Below, piece after piece: positions 18,230 to 26,184 of a DNA stretch of 64,000 bases; position 1 is the stretch's first letter; every line of letters starts with the position of its first letter. The stretch spans positions 1-64,000 of the forward strand of contig NZ_LBMW01000041.1 in the NCBI RefSeq assembly GCF_026168105.1, read 5' to 3'. Below the pieces are notes generated by a model. The model saw nothing but the letters and a program-made list of their open reading frames with translations. It was not told the DNA's origin and searched no databases. The position numbers and the translations under genes were made by a program. The DNA is from Streptomyces hygroscopicus (GTDB taxonomy: Bacteria; Actinomycetota; Actinomycetes; Streptomycetales; Streptomycetaceae).

Positions 18230-18835
18230 GTGCTGGTCAAGTGGATTCGCTGCACCGTGGTGGACCGCCGCGGTTTCGAACGGGGGCAGCGAAAGTGGGC
18301 GGGGCTTCTGGGGGAGCCGGGCTTCCGGGGACAGGGCGGGGGCTGGAGCCGGGGGAGGCCCGGTGCGGCGCACATCTTCGCGTTCTGGGAGAGTCGTGCC
18401 TTCTACGACTCGTTCATGGCGCGCTCCCATGACCGGCTGGCCGCGTCGCAGTCGGGCACGTTCAAGGACCAGCAGGTCAGGCTGTTCGACTACCGCTTCG
18501 ACGTGAAGACCGGCTTCGAGCCCCGTTTCACGGACGCCGACCTGGTGCGCGTCGCGCACTGCAGGATCCACGAGGAGCGGGCCGAGCACTTCGCGCTGAT
18601 GCAGGAGAAGGTCTGGAACCCGGCCATGGCCGGCTCGCCCGGCATGATCCGCGGACTGTTCGGTGAGGCGCCGGGGCATGAGTTCCTGATCCTGTCGATG
18701 TGGAAGTCGGCCGCGGAACACGGCAAGTACCGGGAGGAGCGCGTGGAGCGCCTTGCGCTGCGGGCGCAGACGGAGGCGGACATCGCGGCGCTCACGGGTG
18801 ACATCGTGGAGCTGGAGCCGACCTGGACGGTGTGA
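18230..18835 (+). CDS. DUF4937/YdbC-like ferredoxin-fold protein
   Basis: A 201-residue protein from GTG 18230 (VLVKWIRCTVVDRRGFERGQRKW). Two similar halves each resemble a dimeric alpha-beta barrel (antibiotic-monooxygenase fold): HIFAFWESRAFYDSFM in the first and HEFLILSMWKSAAEHGKY in the second. This matches the YdbC/DUF4937 group, whose function is unknown. There is no Shine-Dalgarno. TACGAT at 18218-18223 ends 6 nt before the GTG, so a leaderless transcript is likely. It diverges from terD. The last codons and the stop form the first copy of a 25-bp tandem repeat. Confidence 0.75.
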   Translation: MLVKWIRCTVVDRRGFERGQRKWAGLLGEPGFRGQGGGWSRGRPGAAHIFAFWESRAFYDSFMARSHDRLAASQSGTFKDQQVRLFDYRFDVKTGFEPRFTDADLVRVAHCRIHEERAEHFALMQEKVWNPAMAGSPGMIRGLFGEAPGHEFLILSMWKSAAEHGKYREERVERLALRAQTEADIAALTGDIVELEPTWTV

Positions 18836-18892
18836 CGTCGCTCCGACCTGAACGGTGTGACGTCGCTCCGACCTGGACGGTGTGACGTCGCC
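18818..18892. repeat. 25-bp tandem repeat, three copies, across a stop codon
   Basis: Copies start at 18818, 18843 and 18868. The unit begins CCGACCTGGACGGTGTGACG. Copy 2 has one substitution and copy 3 one terminal change. Copy 1 encodes the C-terminus PTWTV and stop of the upstream gene. Copies 2 and 3 repeat that stretch downstream, as expected from slippage duplication of the gene end. Confidence 0.9.
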
Positions 18893-19105
18893 TCGCGCAC
18901 CGCGGCTGCGGTCGCTGCGGTGCGGGTTTGAAATCCGGATGGACGCCGGGCCGGTTCGCGGCCAACCCGGCCGGAGGCGCGGACGTCGAGAATCCTGGCG
19001 AATTCGAGAACCGGACGGAACGGATGGGCGTCCCCTCGGTGTGACCTGTGCCGTATGAGGGGCCTCGAGTGCCCGTTCAGGCGTCACTCGATCTAGGGTT
19101 TTGGC

Positions 19106-19765
19106 ATGGCACGACCACGGCGCATCGTCCTTGTCCGACACGGCGAGTCGGTGGGCAATGCCGATGACTCCGTGTACGCGCGCGAGCCCGACCACGCGCT
19201 GCCGCTCACCGAGAGGGGATGGCGGCAGGCGGAGGAGACGGGCAAGCGGCTTCGCGAGGTCTTCGGCAGGGAGCGCGTCAGCGTGTACGTCTCCCCCTAC
19301 CGCCGCACCCACGAGACGCTCCGCGCCTTCCATCTGGACCCCGACCTGGTCCGGGTCCGCGAGGAGCCCCGGCTGCGCGAGCAGGACTGGGGCAACTGGC
19401 AGGACCGCGAGGACGTGCGACTCCAGAAGACGTACCGGGACGCGTACGGGCACTTCTTCTACCGCTTCGCCCAGGGCGAGTCCGGTGCCGATGTGTACGA
19501 CCGGGTGGGCGGCTTCCTGGAGAGCCTGTTCCGCAGCTTCGAGGCGCCCGACCACCCGCCTAACGTGCTCCTGGTGACCCATGGCCTGGCCATGCGGCTG
19601 TTCTGCATGCGCTGGTTCCACTGGACGGTCGCGGAGTTCGAATGCCTCTCGAACCCAGGGAACGGCGAGACGCGCTCGCTCCTGCTCGGAGAGGACGGCA
19701 AGTACACGCTCGATCGTCCGTTCGATCGCTGGCGTGACCCACTGCCCTACTGGGTGACCGGATAG
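19106..19765 (+). CDS. Histidine phosphatase superfamily protein (phosphoglycerate mutase-like)
   Basis: A 219-residue protein with the superfamily's N-terminal RHG motif (VLVRHGESVGNAD) and second catalytic His in VLLVTHGLAMRLF. SPYRRTHET supplies the conserved Arg, and the catalytic acid is probably in REQDWGNW. Members dephosphorylate small molecules or proteins. The substrate is not predictable. TAGGGT at 19093-19098 ends 7 nt before the ATG with no Shine-Dalgarno, suggesting a leaderless transcript. It is followed 12 bp later by an ADP-ribosylglycohydrolase, so the two may be linked. Confidence 0.9.
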   Translation: MARPRRIVLVRHGESVGNADDSVYAREPDHALPLTERGWRQAEETGKRLREVFGRERVSVYVSPYRRTHETLRAFHLDPDLVRVREEPRLREQDWGNWQDREDVRLQKTYRDAYGHFFYRFAQGESGADVYDRVGGFLESLFRSFEAPDHPPNVLLVTHGLAMRLFCMRWFHWTVAEFECLSNPGNGETRSLLLGEDGKYTLDRPFDRWRDPLPYWVTG

Positions 19766-19777
19766 AGTGGCAGGGCG

Positions 19778-20683
19778 ATGACCGCTGACTCCTCTCCTCA
19801 TGGGCGCCTGGAACGAGCCCTGTCCAGCCTGCGCGGACTGGCGGTGGGGGACGCCCTGGGCTCACAGTTCTTCGTCCCCGCGAACTATCCGCTGCTCAAG
19901 CGCCGCGAGCTGCCGTCGGCCCCCTGGCAGTGGACGGACGACACGGAGATGGCCTGCTCCGTCGTGTCCGTCCTGGCCGCACACCACCGCATCGACCAGG
20001 ACGCGCTGGCCCTCTCCTTCGCCGAGCACCACGACTTCGACCGTGGCTACGGCCCCGCAGTGAACCGTCTCCTCAGGCTCGTACGGGAGGGCGGCGACTG
20101 GCGTGAGCTGGCCGCAGCGCTGTTCAACGGGCAGGGTTCCTGGGGCAACGGCGCCGCGATGCGGATCGCGCCCCTGGGCGCCTGGTACGCCGACGACCCC
20201 GAGCAGGCCACCCACCAGGCGGAGATCTCCGCCTACCCCACCCACCAGCATCGTGAGGCCGTGGTCGGTGCGATGGCCGTGGCCGCCGCGGCCGCTCTCG
20301 TCGCCGATCCCGCGGGCCCGCCGAGGCCGGAGGCCCTGCTCGACGGGGTCGTCGCGCTCGTGCCGAAGAGTGCCGTCGGAGCGGGGCTGCGGCGCGCCCG
20401 GGACATGCTCGACTACGGCGACGCGACGACCGTCGCGGCCGTTCTCGGCTGCGGACGGCGTACGACGGCGCACGACACGGTGCCGTTCGCGCTGTGGTCG
20501 GCCGCGCGCGCCCTCGGCGACTACGGGCAGGCCTTCTGGACGACTGCGCAGGTGGGCGGGGATGTGGATACGACCTGCGCCATCGTCGGAGGTGTGGTCG
20601 CCGCAGCCAAGACGGGCGCACCGCCCAAGGAGTGGCTGGCCCGGACCGAGCCGCTGCCGGACTGGGCGCCGTTGTCGGCGTAG
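19778..20683 (+). CDS. ADP-ribosylglycohydrolase (DraG/ARH-like) family protein
   Basis: A 301-residue protein of the DraG/ARH fold. GLAVGDALGSQFF starts the domain. WTDDTEMACSVV carries the first metal-binding Asp/Thr pair, QGSWGNGAAMRIAPLG is conserved, and GGDVDTTCAIVGGV supplies the C-terminal metal-binding Asp residues. Such dinuclear Mg/Mn enzymes remove ADP-ribose from proteins, nucleic acids or small molecules. All metal ligands appear present, so it should be active. TAGAGT at 19763-19768 overlaps the previous stop codon and could be a separate -10 element. Confidence 0.92.
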   Translation: MTADSSPHGRLERALSSLRGLAVGDALGSQFFVPANYPLLKRRELPSAPWQWTDDTEMACSVVSVLAAHHRIDQDALALSFAEHHDFDRGYGPAVNRLLRLVREGGDWRELAAALFNGQGSWGNGAAMRIAPLGAWYADDPEQATHQAEISAYPTHQHREAVVGAMAVAAAAALVADPAGPPRPEALLDGVVALVPKSAVGAGLRRARDMLDYGDATTVAAVLGCGRRTTAHDTVPFALWSAARALGDYGQAFWTTAQVGGDVDTTCAIVGGVVAAAKTGAPPKEWLARTEPLPDWAPLSA

Positions 20684-20794
20684 CGGGTCGGAGCGAAGGC
20701 CGACGGGCGGGGCGCGCCGGAGTGGTACTCCCAGTCGTCCTTTCGCCGGGGCGCTCGGCAAGAGCTGATCAGCGGATGCGTGCGTCATGCCGCG

Positions 20795-20821
20795 GACGGC
20801 CGGATCGGCGCCCCGGCCGTC
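20795..20821. terminator. Candidate hairpin between convergent genes
   Basis: Perfect 9-bp arms (20795-20803 and 20813-20821) with a 9-nt loop, in the 211-bp gap between the ADP-ribosylglycohydrolase and the minus-strand transporter. Confidence 0.5.
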
Positions 20822-20894
20822 GTCGCCGGGCGCTGGCCCGGGCGCCGCACGCTCCTGCCCTCGGCCCGTGGCCCTGGGGCGGAAGCGCTGCCCC

Positions 20895-22442
20895 TCAGCC
20901 TCCGGCCGGTCCCGCCGCGCCGGCCAGGGCCTCCAGATCGCTCTTGCGCACCCGGATGACCACCGCGGCCGTGACCAGGGCAAGCGCTGCCATCGCGGCG
21001 GCCGGGACGAACGCCGTCGAGATCCCGTGCGCGAGCACCTCGTGCCCCCAGGGAGCCGGCAGCAGATGCGTCCTGGCGAATTGCGCCCTCTGCTCGCCCG
21101 TACCGTTCGCCAGGAACTCCGGCAGCTGCTTCTGCGCCTCGTCCCGGCTCGCCGTGCCGAAGACCGTGGTCAGGATGGACAGGCCCAGCGAACCGCCCAC
21201 CTGCTGCGTGGCGTTGAGCAGACCCGAGGCCGCGCCCGCCTCGTGCTGGGCGACGCCCGAGACGGCGGTGAGCGTCAGCGTCACGAAGTTCAGACCCATG
21301 CCGAAGCCGAACAGCAGCATCGGGCCGAGCACTCCCGCGACGTACGAACTGCCGGGGCTGATGAGGGTCAGCCAGCCCAGTCCGCTCGCCACGAGCGTCG
21401 CGCCGACCAGCATGAACGGCTTGGGCCCCAGCACCGGCAGGAACCGCTGCGACAGGCCGGCGCCGATCACGATCGCCACCGTCACCGGGAGGAAGGCCAC
21501 ACCGGACGAGATCGGTGTGTACCCCAGCACGTTCTGCACGAAGAGCACGATGTAGAAGAACATGCCGAACATCGCCGCGGCCAGGCTCAGCATGATCACG
21601 TATGTGCCCGAGCGGTTGCGGTCGGCGAACATCCTCAGGGGGGTGATCGGCTCCCGGGCCCGCGACTCGATGACGGCGAACGCCAGCAGCAGCACCAGCG
21701 CGGCACCGAAGGACCCGATCGTCACGCTGTCCCGCCAGCCGTTCTCCGAGGCCCGGATGAAGCCGTAGACCAGGGAGGCCATGCCGGTGGTCGAGGTGAG
21801 CGCGCCCGCGATGTCGAAGCGGCCGGGGTGGCGTTCGGACTCGTTGATGTACCTCGGGGCGAGCGCGGCGATCGCCACGCCGATCGGCACGTTGACGAAC
21901 AGGACCCAGCGCCAGTCGAGCCACTCAGTGAGCATGCCGCCGGCCAGCAGGCCTATCGCGCCGCCGCCGGCCGAGACCGCGGCGAACACGGCGAACGCCC
22001 GGTTCCGTTCCGGGCCTTCGGGGAACGTGGTGGTGATGAGCGCCAGCGAGGTGGGCGACGCGATCGCGCCACCCATGCCCTGCAGGGCGCGTGCGGCGAG
22101 CAACTGCCAGGGCTCCTGGGCGAACCCGCCGAGCAGCGAGGCGAAGGTGAACAGCAGGATGCCCGTCATGAAGACGCGGCGCCGGCCGAGGATGTCACCG
22201 GCCCGGCCGCCGAGAAGCAGCAGGCCGCCGAAGGTGAGGGTGTACGCGCTGACCACCCACGTCAGGTCGGTCGTGCTGAACTTGAGCGCGGCTTGAATGT
22301 GCGGGAGGGCGATGTTCACAATCGTCGCGTCGAGTACCACCATGAGTTGGCAGGCCGCGATGACGGTGAGTGCGATGCCGGGATGCGCCTCCCGGCGGGC
22401 CGCTCCCGGCTTCTGTTCCTCGATCAATGGAGAGATTGTCAC
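20895..22442 (-). CDS. MFS drug-efflux transporter, DHA2 (14-TM) family
   Basis: A 515-residue integral membrane protein from GTG 22442 (GGGGGACC upstream). The DHA2 motif VVLDATIVNIALPHIQ is in the first helix pair, and GGRAGDILGRRRVF is the MFS loop 2-3 motif. The length and spacing of hydrophobic segments fit 14 helices. It would expel drugs or small toxic compounds by proton antiport. It is transcribed divergently from a TetR regulator, with two identical-core palindromic operators in between, the classic self-regulated efflux arrangement. The substrate is unknown. Confidence 0.93.
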   Translation of the reverse strand: MTISPLIEEQKPGAARREAHPGIALTVIAACQLMVVLDATIVNIALPHIQAALKFSTTDLTWVVSAYTLTFGGLLLLGGRAGDILGRRRVFMTGILLFTFASLLGGFAQEPWQLLAARALQGMGGAIASPTSLALITTTFPEGPERNRAFAVFAAVSAGGGAIGLLAGGMLTEWLDWRWVLFVNVPIGVAIAALAPRYINESERHPGRFDIAGALTSTTGMASLVYGFIRASENGWRDSVTIGSFGAALVLLLAFAVIESRAREPITPLRMFADRNRSGTYVIMLSLAAAMFGMFFYIVLFVQNVLGYTPISSGVAFLPVTVAIVIGAGLSQRFLPVLGPKPFMLVGATLVASGLGWLTLISPGSSYVAGVLGPMLLFGFGMGLNFVTLTLTAVSGVAQHEAGAASGLLNATQQVGGSLGLSILTTVFGTASRDEAQKQLPEFLANGTGEQRAQFARTHLLPAPWGHEVLAHGISTAFVPAAAMAALALVTAAVVIRVRKSDLEALAGAAGPAGG

Positions 22443-22465
22443 GATGGGTCCCCCACGAGTGCATG

Positions 22466-22485
22466 AGTGAACGCCTGCGTTCACT
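22466..22485. promoter_or_regulatory. TetR operator 1 (MFS side)
   Basis: AGTGAACGCCTGCGTTCACT: 9-bp inverted arms around a 2-nt centre. It lies 24 bp upstream of the transporter start. The same core recurs at 22514-22535. Confidence 0.85.
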
Positions 22486-22513
22486 GTCGCGCCAAACGGT
22501 AGTGAGTCCCCGT

Positions 22514-22535
22514 CAGTGAACGCAAGCGTTCACTG
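22514..22535. promoter_or_regulatory. TetR operator 2 (regulator side)
   Basis: Perfect 10-bp arms around AA, core GTGAACGCAAGCGTTCAC. It shares both half sites with operator 1 and differs only in the central dinucleotide. It probably lets the TetR protein control itself as well as the transporter. Confidence 0.87.
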
Positions 22536-22617
22536 AATTCACTGCCTTGTCGCGCCGCCCAACTGCTCGCCCTCATCCCGGAATCCCCGCTTCCCCATGC
22601 TCAACGGAGAAACACAG

Positions 22618-23241
22618 ATGGGTACTTCGTCCTGGACGGCCGCACCCGCTCAGCCGGCCTCCCTTCGCCGACGCGGTGCTGTGCTCGAGCGCGCGATCCT
22701 CGAAGCCGCGCTGGAGCAGCTCAGTACGGTCGGCTGGAATGGCCTCACGATGGAGGGTGTCGCCGCCGGCGCCCAGACCGGCAAGGCCGCGGTGTACCGC
22801 CGCTGGTCGTCCAAGGAGGATCTCGTTGCGGACGCGCTCCAGTCCGGACTGCCGCGCTTCGACGAGGCCCCCGACCTCGGGAGTGTGCGCGAGGACCTTC
22901 TGGCGCTGTGCCGTCAGGCGCGCGAGGCGATGTACTCACGCCCCGGGTTCGCGCTTCGATCGGTGATTCACGAATGCGACACCTTGCAGGCTGAACGCTT
23001 CCACAGCGTGATCTACGAGGGTGTCGTGGAGCCGACCATCAGGCTGTTGCGTGAGGTCATCAGCCGCGGAATTGGGCGGGGAGAGGTGCGGTCCGATGCT
23101 GCCAACGCATATGTATTCGACGCCATGCCCGCGATGATGATGTACCGCTCAAAGATGTGCGGAAGTGAATGGAGCGAGCGGGACATCGAGGAAATGATCG
23201 ACCAGCTGATGATTCCGCTGCTGCGATCGCACCGGGTCTGA
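22618..23241 (+). CDS. TetR/AcrR-family repressor of the divergent efflux gene
   Basis: A 207-residue regulator. ATG 22618 is chosen over the in-frame ATG at 22597 because GGAGA lies 7 nt before it. The N-terminal helix-turn-helix includes LTMEGVAAGAQTGKAAVYRRWSSKEDL, and the C-terminal helical domain is the ligand pocket. The divergent MFS gene and the duplicated palindrome identify the likely targets. The inducer is unknown. Confidence 0.9.
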   Translation: MGTSSWTAAPAQPASLRRRGAVLERAILEAALEQLSTVGWNGLTMEGVAAGAQTGKAAVYRRWSSKEDLVADALQSGLPRFDEAPDLGSVREDLLALCRQAREAMYSRPGFALRSVIHECDTLQAERFHSVIYEGVVEPTIRLLREVISRGIGRGEVRSDAANAYVFDAMPAMMMYRSKMCGSEWSERDIEEMIDQLMIPLLRSHRV

Positions 23242-23379
23242 TCCGCCCTCTCCGGATGTCCGCGAGGGGGGAGTGGCGGGCCCGTGACCGTGCTCGTCGA
23301 CGGGCCGTCGACGTGTGCGCCCCTGCCCCGGGAGCCAGGGTGTCGCACGGGGATCCCGGCGGCGTAGGCTAAGGACGCC

Positions 23380-24081
23380 ATGCCGTACGAACCACCTACT
23401 CACACCGTCGAGCGCTCCCTTCGCGCAACGACCGGAGCGAAGGTCATCGCCGGTGTCGACGAGGTGGGGCGCGGTGCGTGGGCCGGCCCGGTCACCGTCT
23501 GCGCGGCGGTCACGGGCCTGCGCCGACCGCCCGAGGGCCTCACCGACTCCAAGCTGCTGACCGTCAAGCGGCGTACCGAACTCGCCGAGGTGCTGGTGAA
23601 GTGGGTGACGGCGTACGCCCTCGGTCATGCCTCCCCCGACGAGATCGACGACCTCGGGATGACGGCCGCGCTCAGGCTCGCGGCGGCACGCGCCCTGGAG
23701 GCGCTTCCCGTCCGTCCCGACGCGATCATCCTCGACGGGAAGCACGACTATCTGGGCGCGCCCTGGAGGGTCCGTACGGTGATCAAGGGCGACCGCTCGT
23801 GCGTGGCCGTCGCGGCTGCCTCGGTGATCGCCAAGGTTCACCGCGACAAAATGATGGCCGAACTGGGTATCGACCATGCAGACTTCGGTTTTGCGGCCAA
23901 CGCCGGGTATCCATCGCCCGTGCACAAGGCTGCGCTGGAGGAGCGGGGCCCCACCCCGTACCACCGCCTGTCGTGGGCGTATCTTGATGCGCTGCCCAAG
24001 TGGCGGCACCTCAAGAAGGTCCGCAGCTGGGTGGAAGGAACCGTGCCGGAGATCGAGGGACAGCTCGGCTTCGACTTCTGA
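23380..24081 (+). CDS. rnhB: Ribonuclease HII
   Basis: A 233-residue RNase HII that cleaves RNA in RNA-DNA hybrids and removes single ribonucleotides. The DEDD acids are visible in VIAGVDEVGRGAWAGP (Asp and Glu), in AIILDGKHDYL, and near YHRLSWAYLDALPKW. SVIAKVHRD is the conserved basic block. TAGGCT at 23365-23370 lies 9 nt before the ATG, with AAGGA between. It is next to recQ and near nrdJ and the DinG-type helicase, though not obviously in one operon. Confidence 0.95.
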   Translation: MPYEPPTHTVERSLRATTGAKVIAGVDEVGRGAWAGPVTVCAAVTGLRRPPEGLTDSKLLTVKRRTELAEVLVKWVTAYALGHASPDEIDDLGMTAALRLAAARALEALPVRPDAIILDGKHDYLGAPWRVRTVIKGDRSCVAVAAASVIAKVHRDKMMAELGIDHADFGFAANAGYPSPVHKAALEERGPTPYHRLSWAYLDALPKWRHLKKVRSWVEGTVPEIEGQLGFDF

Positions 24082-24150
24082 GCGGTTCCGATCGCACTCA
24101 TGTGCCACCCGCCGACGCGTGTCGCACCGGCGTTTGATAAATATCAGCTC

Positions 24151-24762
24151 ATGCCTCTCATTCCCGAGGAGCCTCAGATTCACGAGAGTGCCCAGGGTCC
24201 CCGCGCTACTCCGGCCGCAGGCCGCACCGCGCCGACCCCTCGTCCTGTACCCGGCCCCCGCCCCGCGGCGCCCGCGCGTCCCGGTCGTCCGGGGCCCGTC
24301 CGGCCGGCGTCGGCCCAGCGCAGCTCGCGCGAGCCGGCCGCGGCCAAGCCCGGGCCTTCCGCCCCCATCGCAACTCCGCAGATCCAGCTCATCCCCGCCT
24401 CGGTCGAGGGTGCGCTGGACGCCGCCGAGGAAGCCGTCGACCTGCTGCTGGAGTCCGGCCGCGCCCCCGGTGAGGTGCTGGTGATCACCACCGGCGAGCC
24501 GCACCCGTGGGCCGCGCACGAACTCTCCTTCGGCGAGGCCGCGTACTGGGCGCAGCACGACGCAGGTGACGACGTGTTCTACGCCGATGCCTCCGTCGCG
24601 TCCCGTGCCGCCGCCCGTCCGGTGGTCGTGGTCGCGGTCAACGGCGGCGCCGGTGCCACCGTCGCCACCGCGCTTCCGCTGGCGCTCGGCCGGGCCGGTG
24701 CCCTGCTGATCGTCTGCGGCGACCCGAAGCAGATCAATTCGGTGCTGGGCGCGGGCGTCTGA
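24151..24762 (+). CDS. Conserved hypothetical with Pro-rich N-terminus
   Basis: I do not recognise this 203-residue protein. Residues 1-75 are Pro/Arg/Ala-rich, with runs such as PRPVPGPRPAAPARPGRPGP. Residues 80-203 form a folded alpha/beta-like part: IPASVEGALDAAEEAVDLLLESG, VLVITTGEPHPWAAHELSFGEAAYWAQ, VVVVAVNGGAGATVATALPLALGRAGALLIVCG. No catalytic motif is evident. ATG 24151 follows an unusually AT-rich stretch (TTTGATAAATAT, 24133-24144), probably its -10 region. Similar proteins follow rnhB in other streptomycetes as far as I recall. Confidence 0.7.
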   Translation: MPLIPEEPQIHESAQGPRATPAAGRTAPTPRPVPGPRPAAPARPGRPGPVRPASAQRSSREPAAAKPGPSAPIATPQIQLIPASVEGALDAAEEAVDLLLESGRAPGEVLVITTGEPHPWAAHELSFGEAAYWAQHDAGDDVFYADASVASRAAARPVVVVAVNGGAGATVATALPLALGRAGALLIVCGDPKQINSVLGAGV

Positions 24763-25313
24763 GCGACCCGGACCCGGTCCGGTGCGCTCGCGTACCGTGC
24801 CCGCGCCGGAGGCCTGGAGCCGGCCCGCCGCTTCGGGCTTCGGCTGCGGCGGTCGGTGAGGGTGCCGCTCCGCGGCACCAGTACGGCGGTCACTGCGGCA
24901 TGCGCTGCCAGGGGTGCTGAACCGTGTCGGAGCGCGCCAGGGTCGGTGTACGCGAGGGTGGGTGTGCCGGGTTCTCCGGGCTCGGAGTCCGAGTTCATAT
25001 GGCATGTTCGTGCCAGGGTCGGGCGGTGATGTGACCCTCGGTGTGCTTGCCCCGGGCCCCTCGGGGTGCCTGCGGGACGGTCCTGAGGGTTGTCCTGCCT
25101 TCGCCTCCGGGCGATGGGGGATCCTGGCGCGGTCGTCGCGGTAGTGCCGGTGGGTCTCGCGGCGAAGTCGCGCCGCTGGGTCTCCTGGTGTGGCTGTGCC
25201 GCTGGGTCTCCCGGTGTGGCCGTGATGGCATCTTCCGGCGTGGTCGGACCCTGGGTCCCGCGCGGTCGTACGTGGCCTGACGGCGGCCGAGGCTCTCGAC
25301 GGCGGCGCATTGT
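24763..25313. other. Gene-free stretch with short direct repeats
   Basis: Both strands carry long open frames here, but they have low-complexity translations (Arg/Pro/Thr-rich), no ribosome sites and no family resemblance. The region includes a 26-bp direct repeat: CCGCTGGGTCTCCTGGTGTG... at 25173-25198 and, with two changes, 25199-25224. A third partial copy is near 25147. Confidence 0.6.
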
Positions 25314-25949
25314 TCAGCGCGCGGCGGCCCGGCGCAGTATCTCCGAGGCGGCGCCCCCGGTGCGCGGCAGTGGCGGGGGTCCTCCTGTCAGGTCGAACGC
25401 CTCCGGCGGTGACTCAGCGTTGGGGCTGCGGCCACCGCGGCCCTCGCCGAGGACCTGCCAGCCGTCACACGTCAGCGTGATGTACGCACCGCAGCGCAGC
25501 CCGTGCAGCGTGCAAGCGTCCCGCAGGCCCCACATCCATGCCCCGTCCTCCTCCGTCCAACGCGCGTCGCCCTCACGGCAGTAGAGCAGCACCGCCGTCC
25601 GCACGGGCGTCCGGCGCCGCAGGTCGTGGGGGATGACCCGGCGCAGCTGGGCGAGCAGCGCGTTGCGGAAGACCCAGCCGTCCGCCGGGACGGGCCGCCG
25701 GGTGAACGACGCGCTCGCTCGCAGCCGTTCGTCCGGGTCCAGCACGGCGACCACCGCTGTGGAGGGGCGTGGCCGATGCCGGGCATGCAGCCCGCTGACG
25801 ACTTCGCGGGGGTTGCGCAGCAGCGGAATCCCCGCGGCTGCCCATTCCGCGGGCTCGAGCATCCGGGCCAGGGGGTTGGCGGAAGCGGCGGACAGTTCGG
25901 CAGAGGCCGTCATGGACGCCGCCGAGGACGGAGCGAATCCGAAGGTCAC
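25314..25949 (-). CDS. Conserved hypothetical protein
   Basis: A 211-residue protein from GTG 25949, with GGGAGGA 4 nt upstream, which supports translation. I do not recognise the family. Features are PLLRNPREVVSGLHARH, VVAVLDPDERLRASASF, GWVFRNALLAQLRRVIPHDL, AVLLYCREGDARWTEEDGAWMWGLRDACTLHGL and GAYITLTCDGWQVLGEG. The alternating strands and the HDLRRRTPVRTAVLLYCREG region suggest an alpha/beta fold. There is no signal peptide. It shares the direction of recQ, 235 bp downstream of it. Confidence 0.65.
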   Translation of the reverse strand: MTFGFAPSSAASMTASAELSAASANPLARMLEPAEWAAAGIPLLRNPREVVSGLHARHRPRPSTAVVAVLDPDERLRASASFTRRPVPADGWVFRNALLAQLRRVIPHDLRRRTPVRTAVLLYCREGDARWTEEDGAWMWGLRDACTLHGLRCGAYITLTCDGWQVLGEGRGGRSPNAESPPEAFDLTGGPPPLPRTGGAASEILRRAAAR

Positions 25950-26184
25950 GATCCTCCCTTCGGCTACGCGCCCACACTGCGGGCGGGGTCGGACTTGGGG
26001 GAACGCACGCCGCAGCAGAGCCCTGTCGGATCACGGACAAGCCGTGCGGGGAGCGGACCTCAATTCTTCCCGTCGAACTGGAATGCGGCAACGAGCAATT
26101 GGAGCCCCCAACCGGTTTCTGGTGATGCGTGGCCAATATCCCCTGCCGCAAGCCTGTCTGGTGTGTTCCCAGGGAACGGGCGTG

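Noticed and set aside
24579..25310. Long minus-strand open frame of 243 codons
   Set aside because: It overlaps the 3' part of a better supported plus-strand gene. The translation is low-complexity Arg/Pro/Thr, and no ribosome site or family resemblance is present. High GC produces such frames on the opposite strand.
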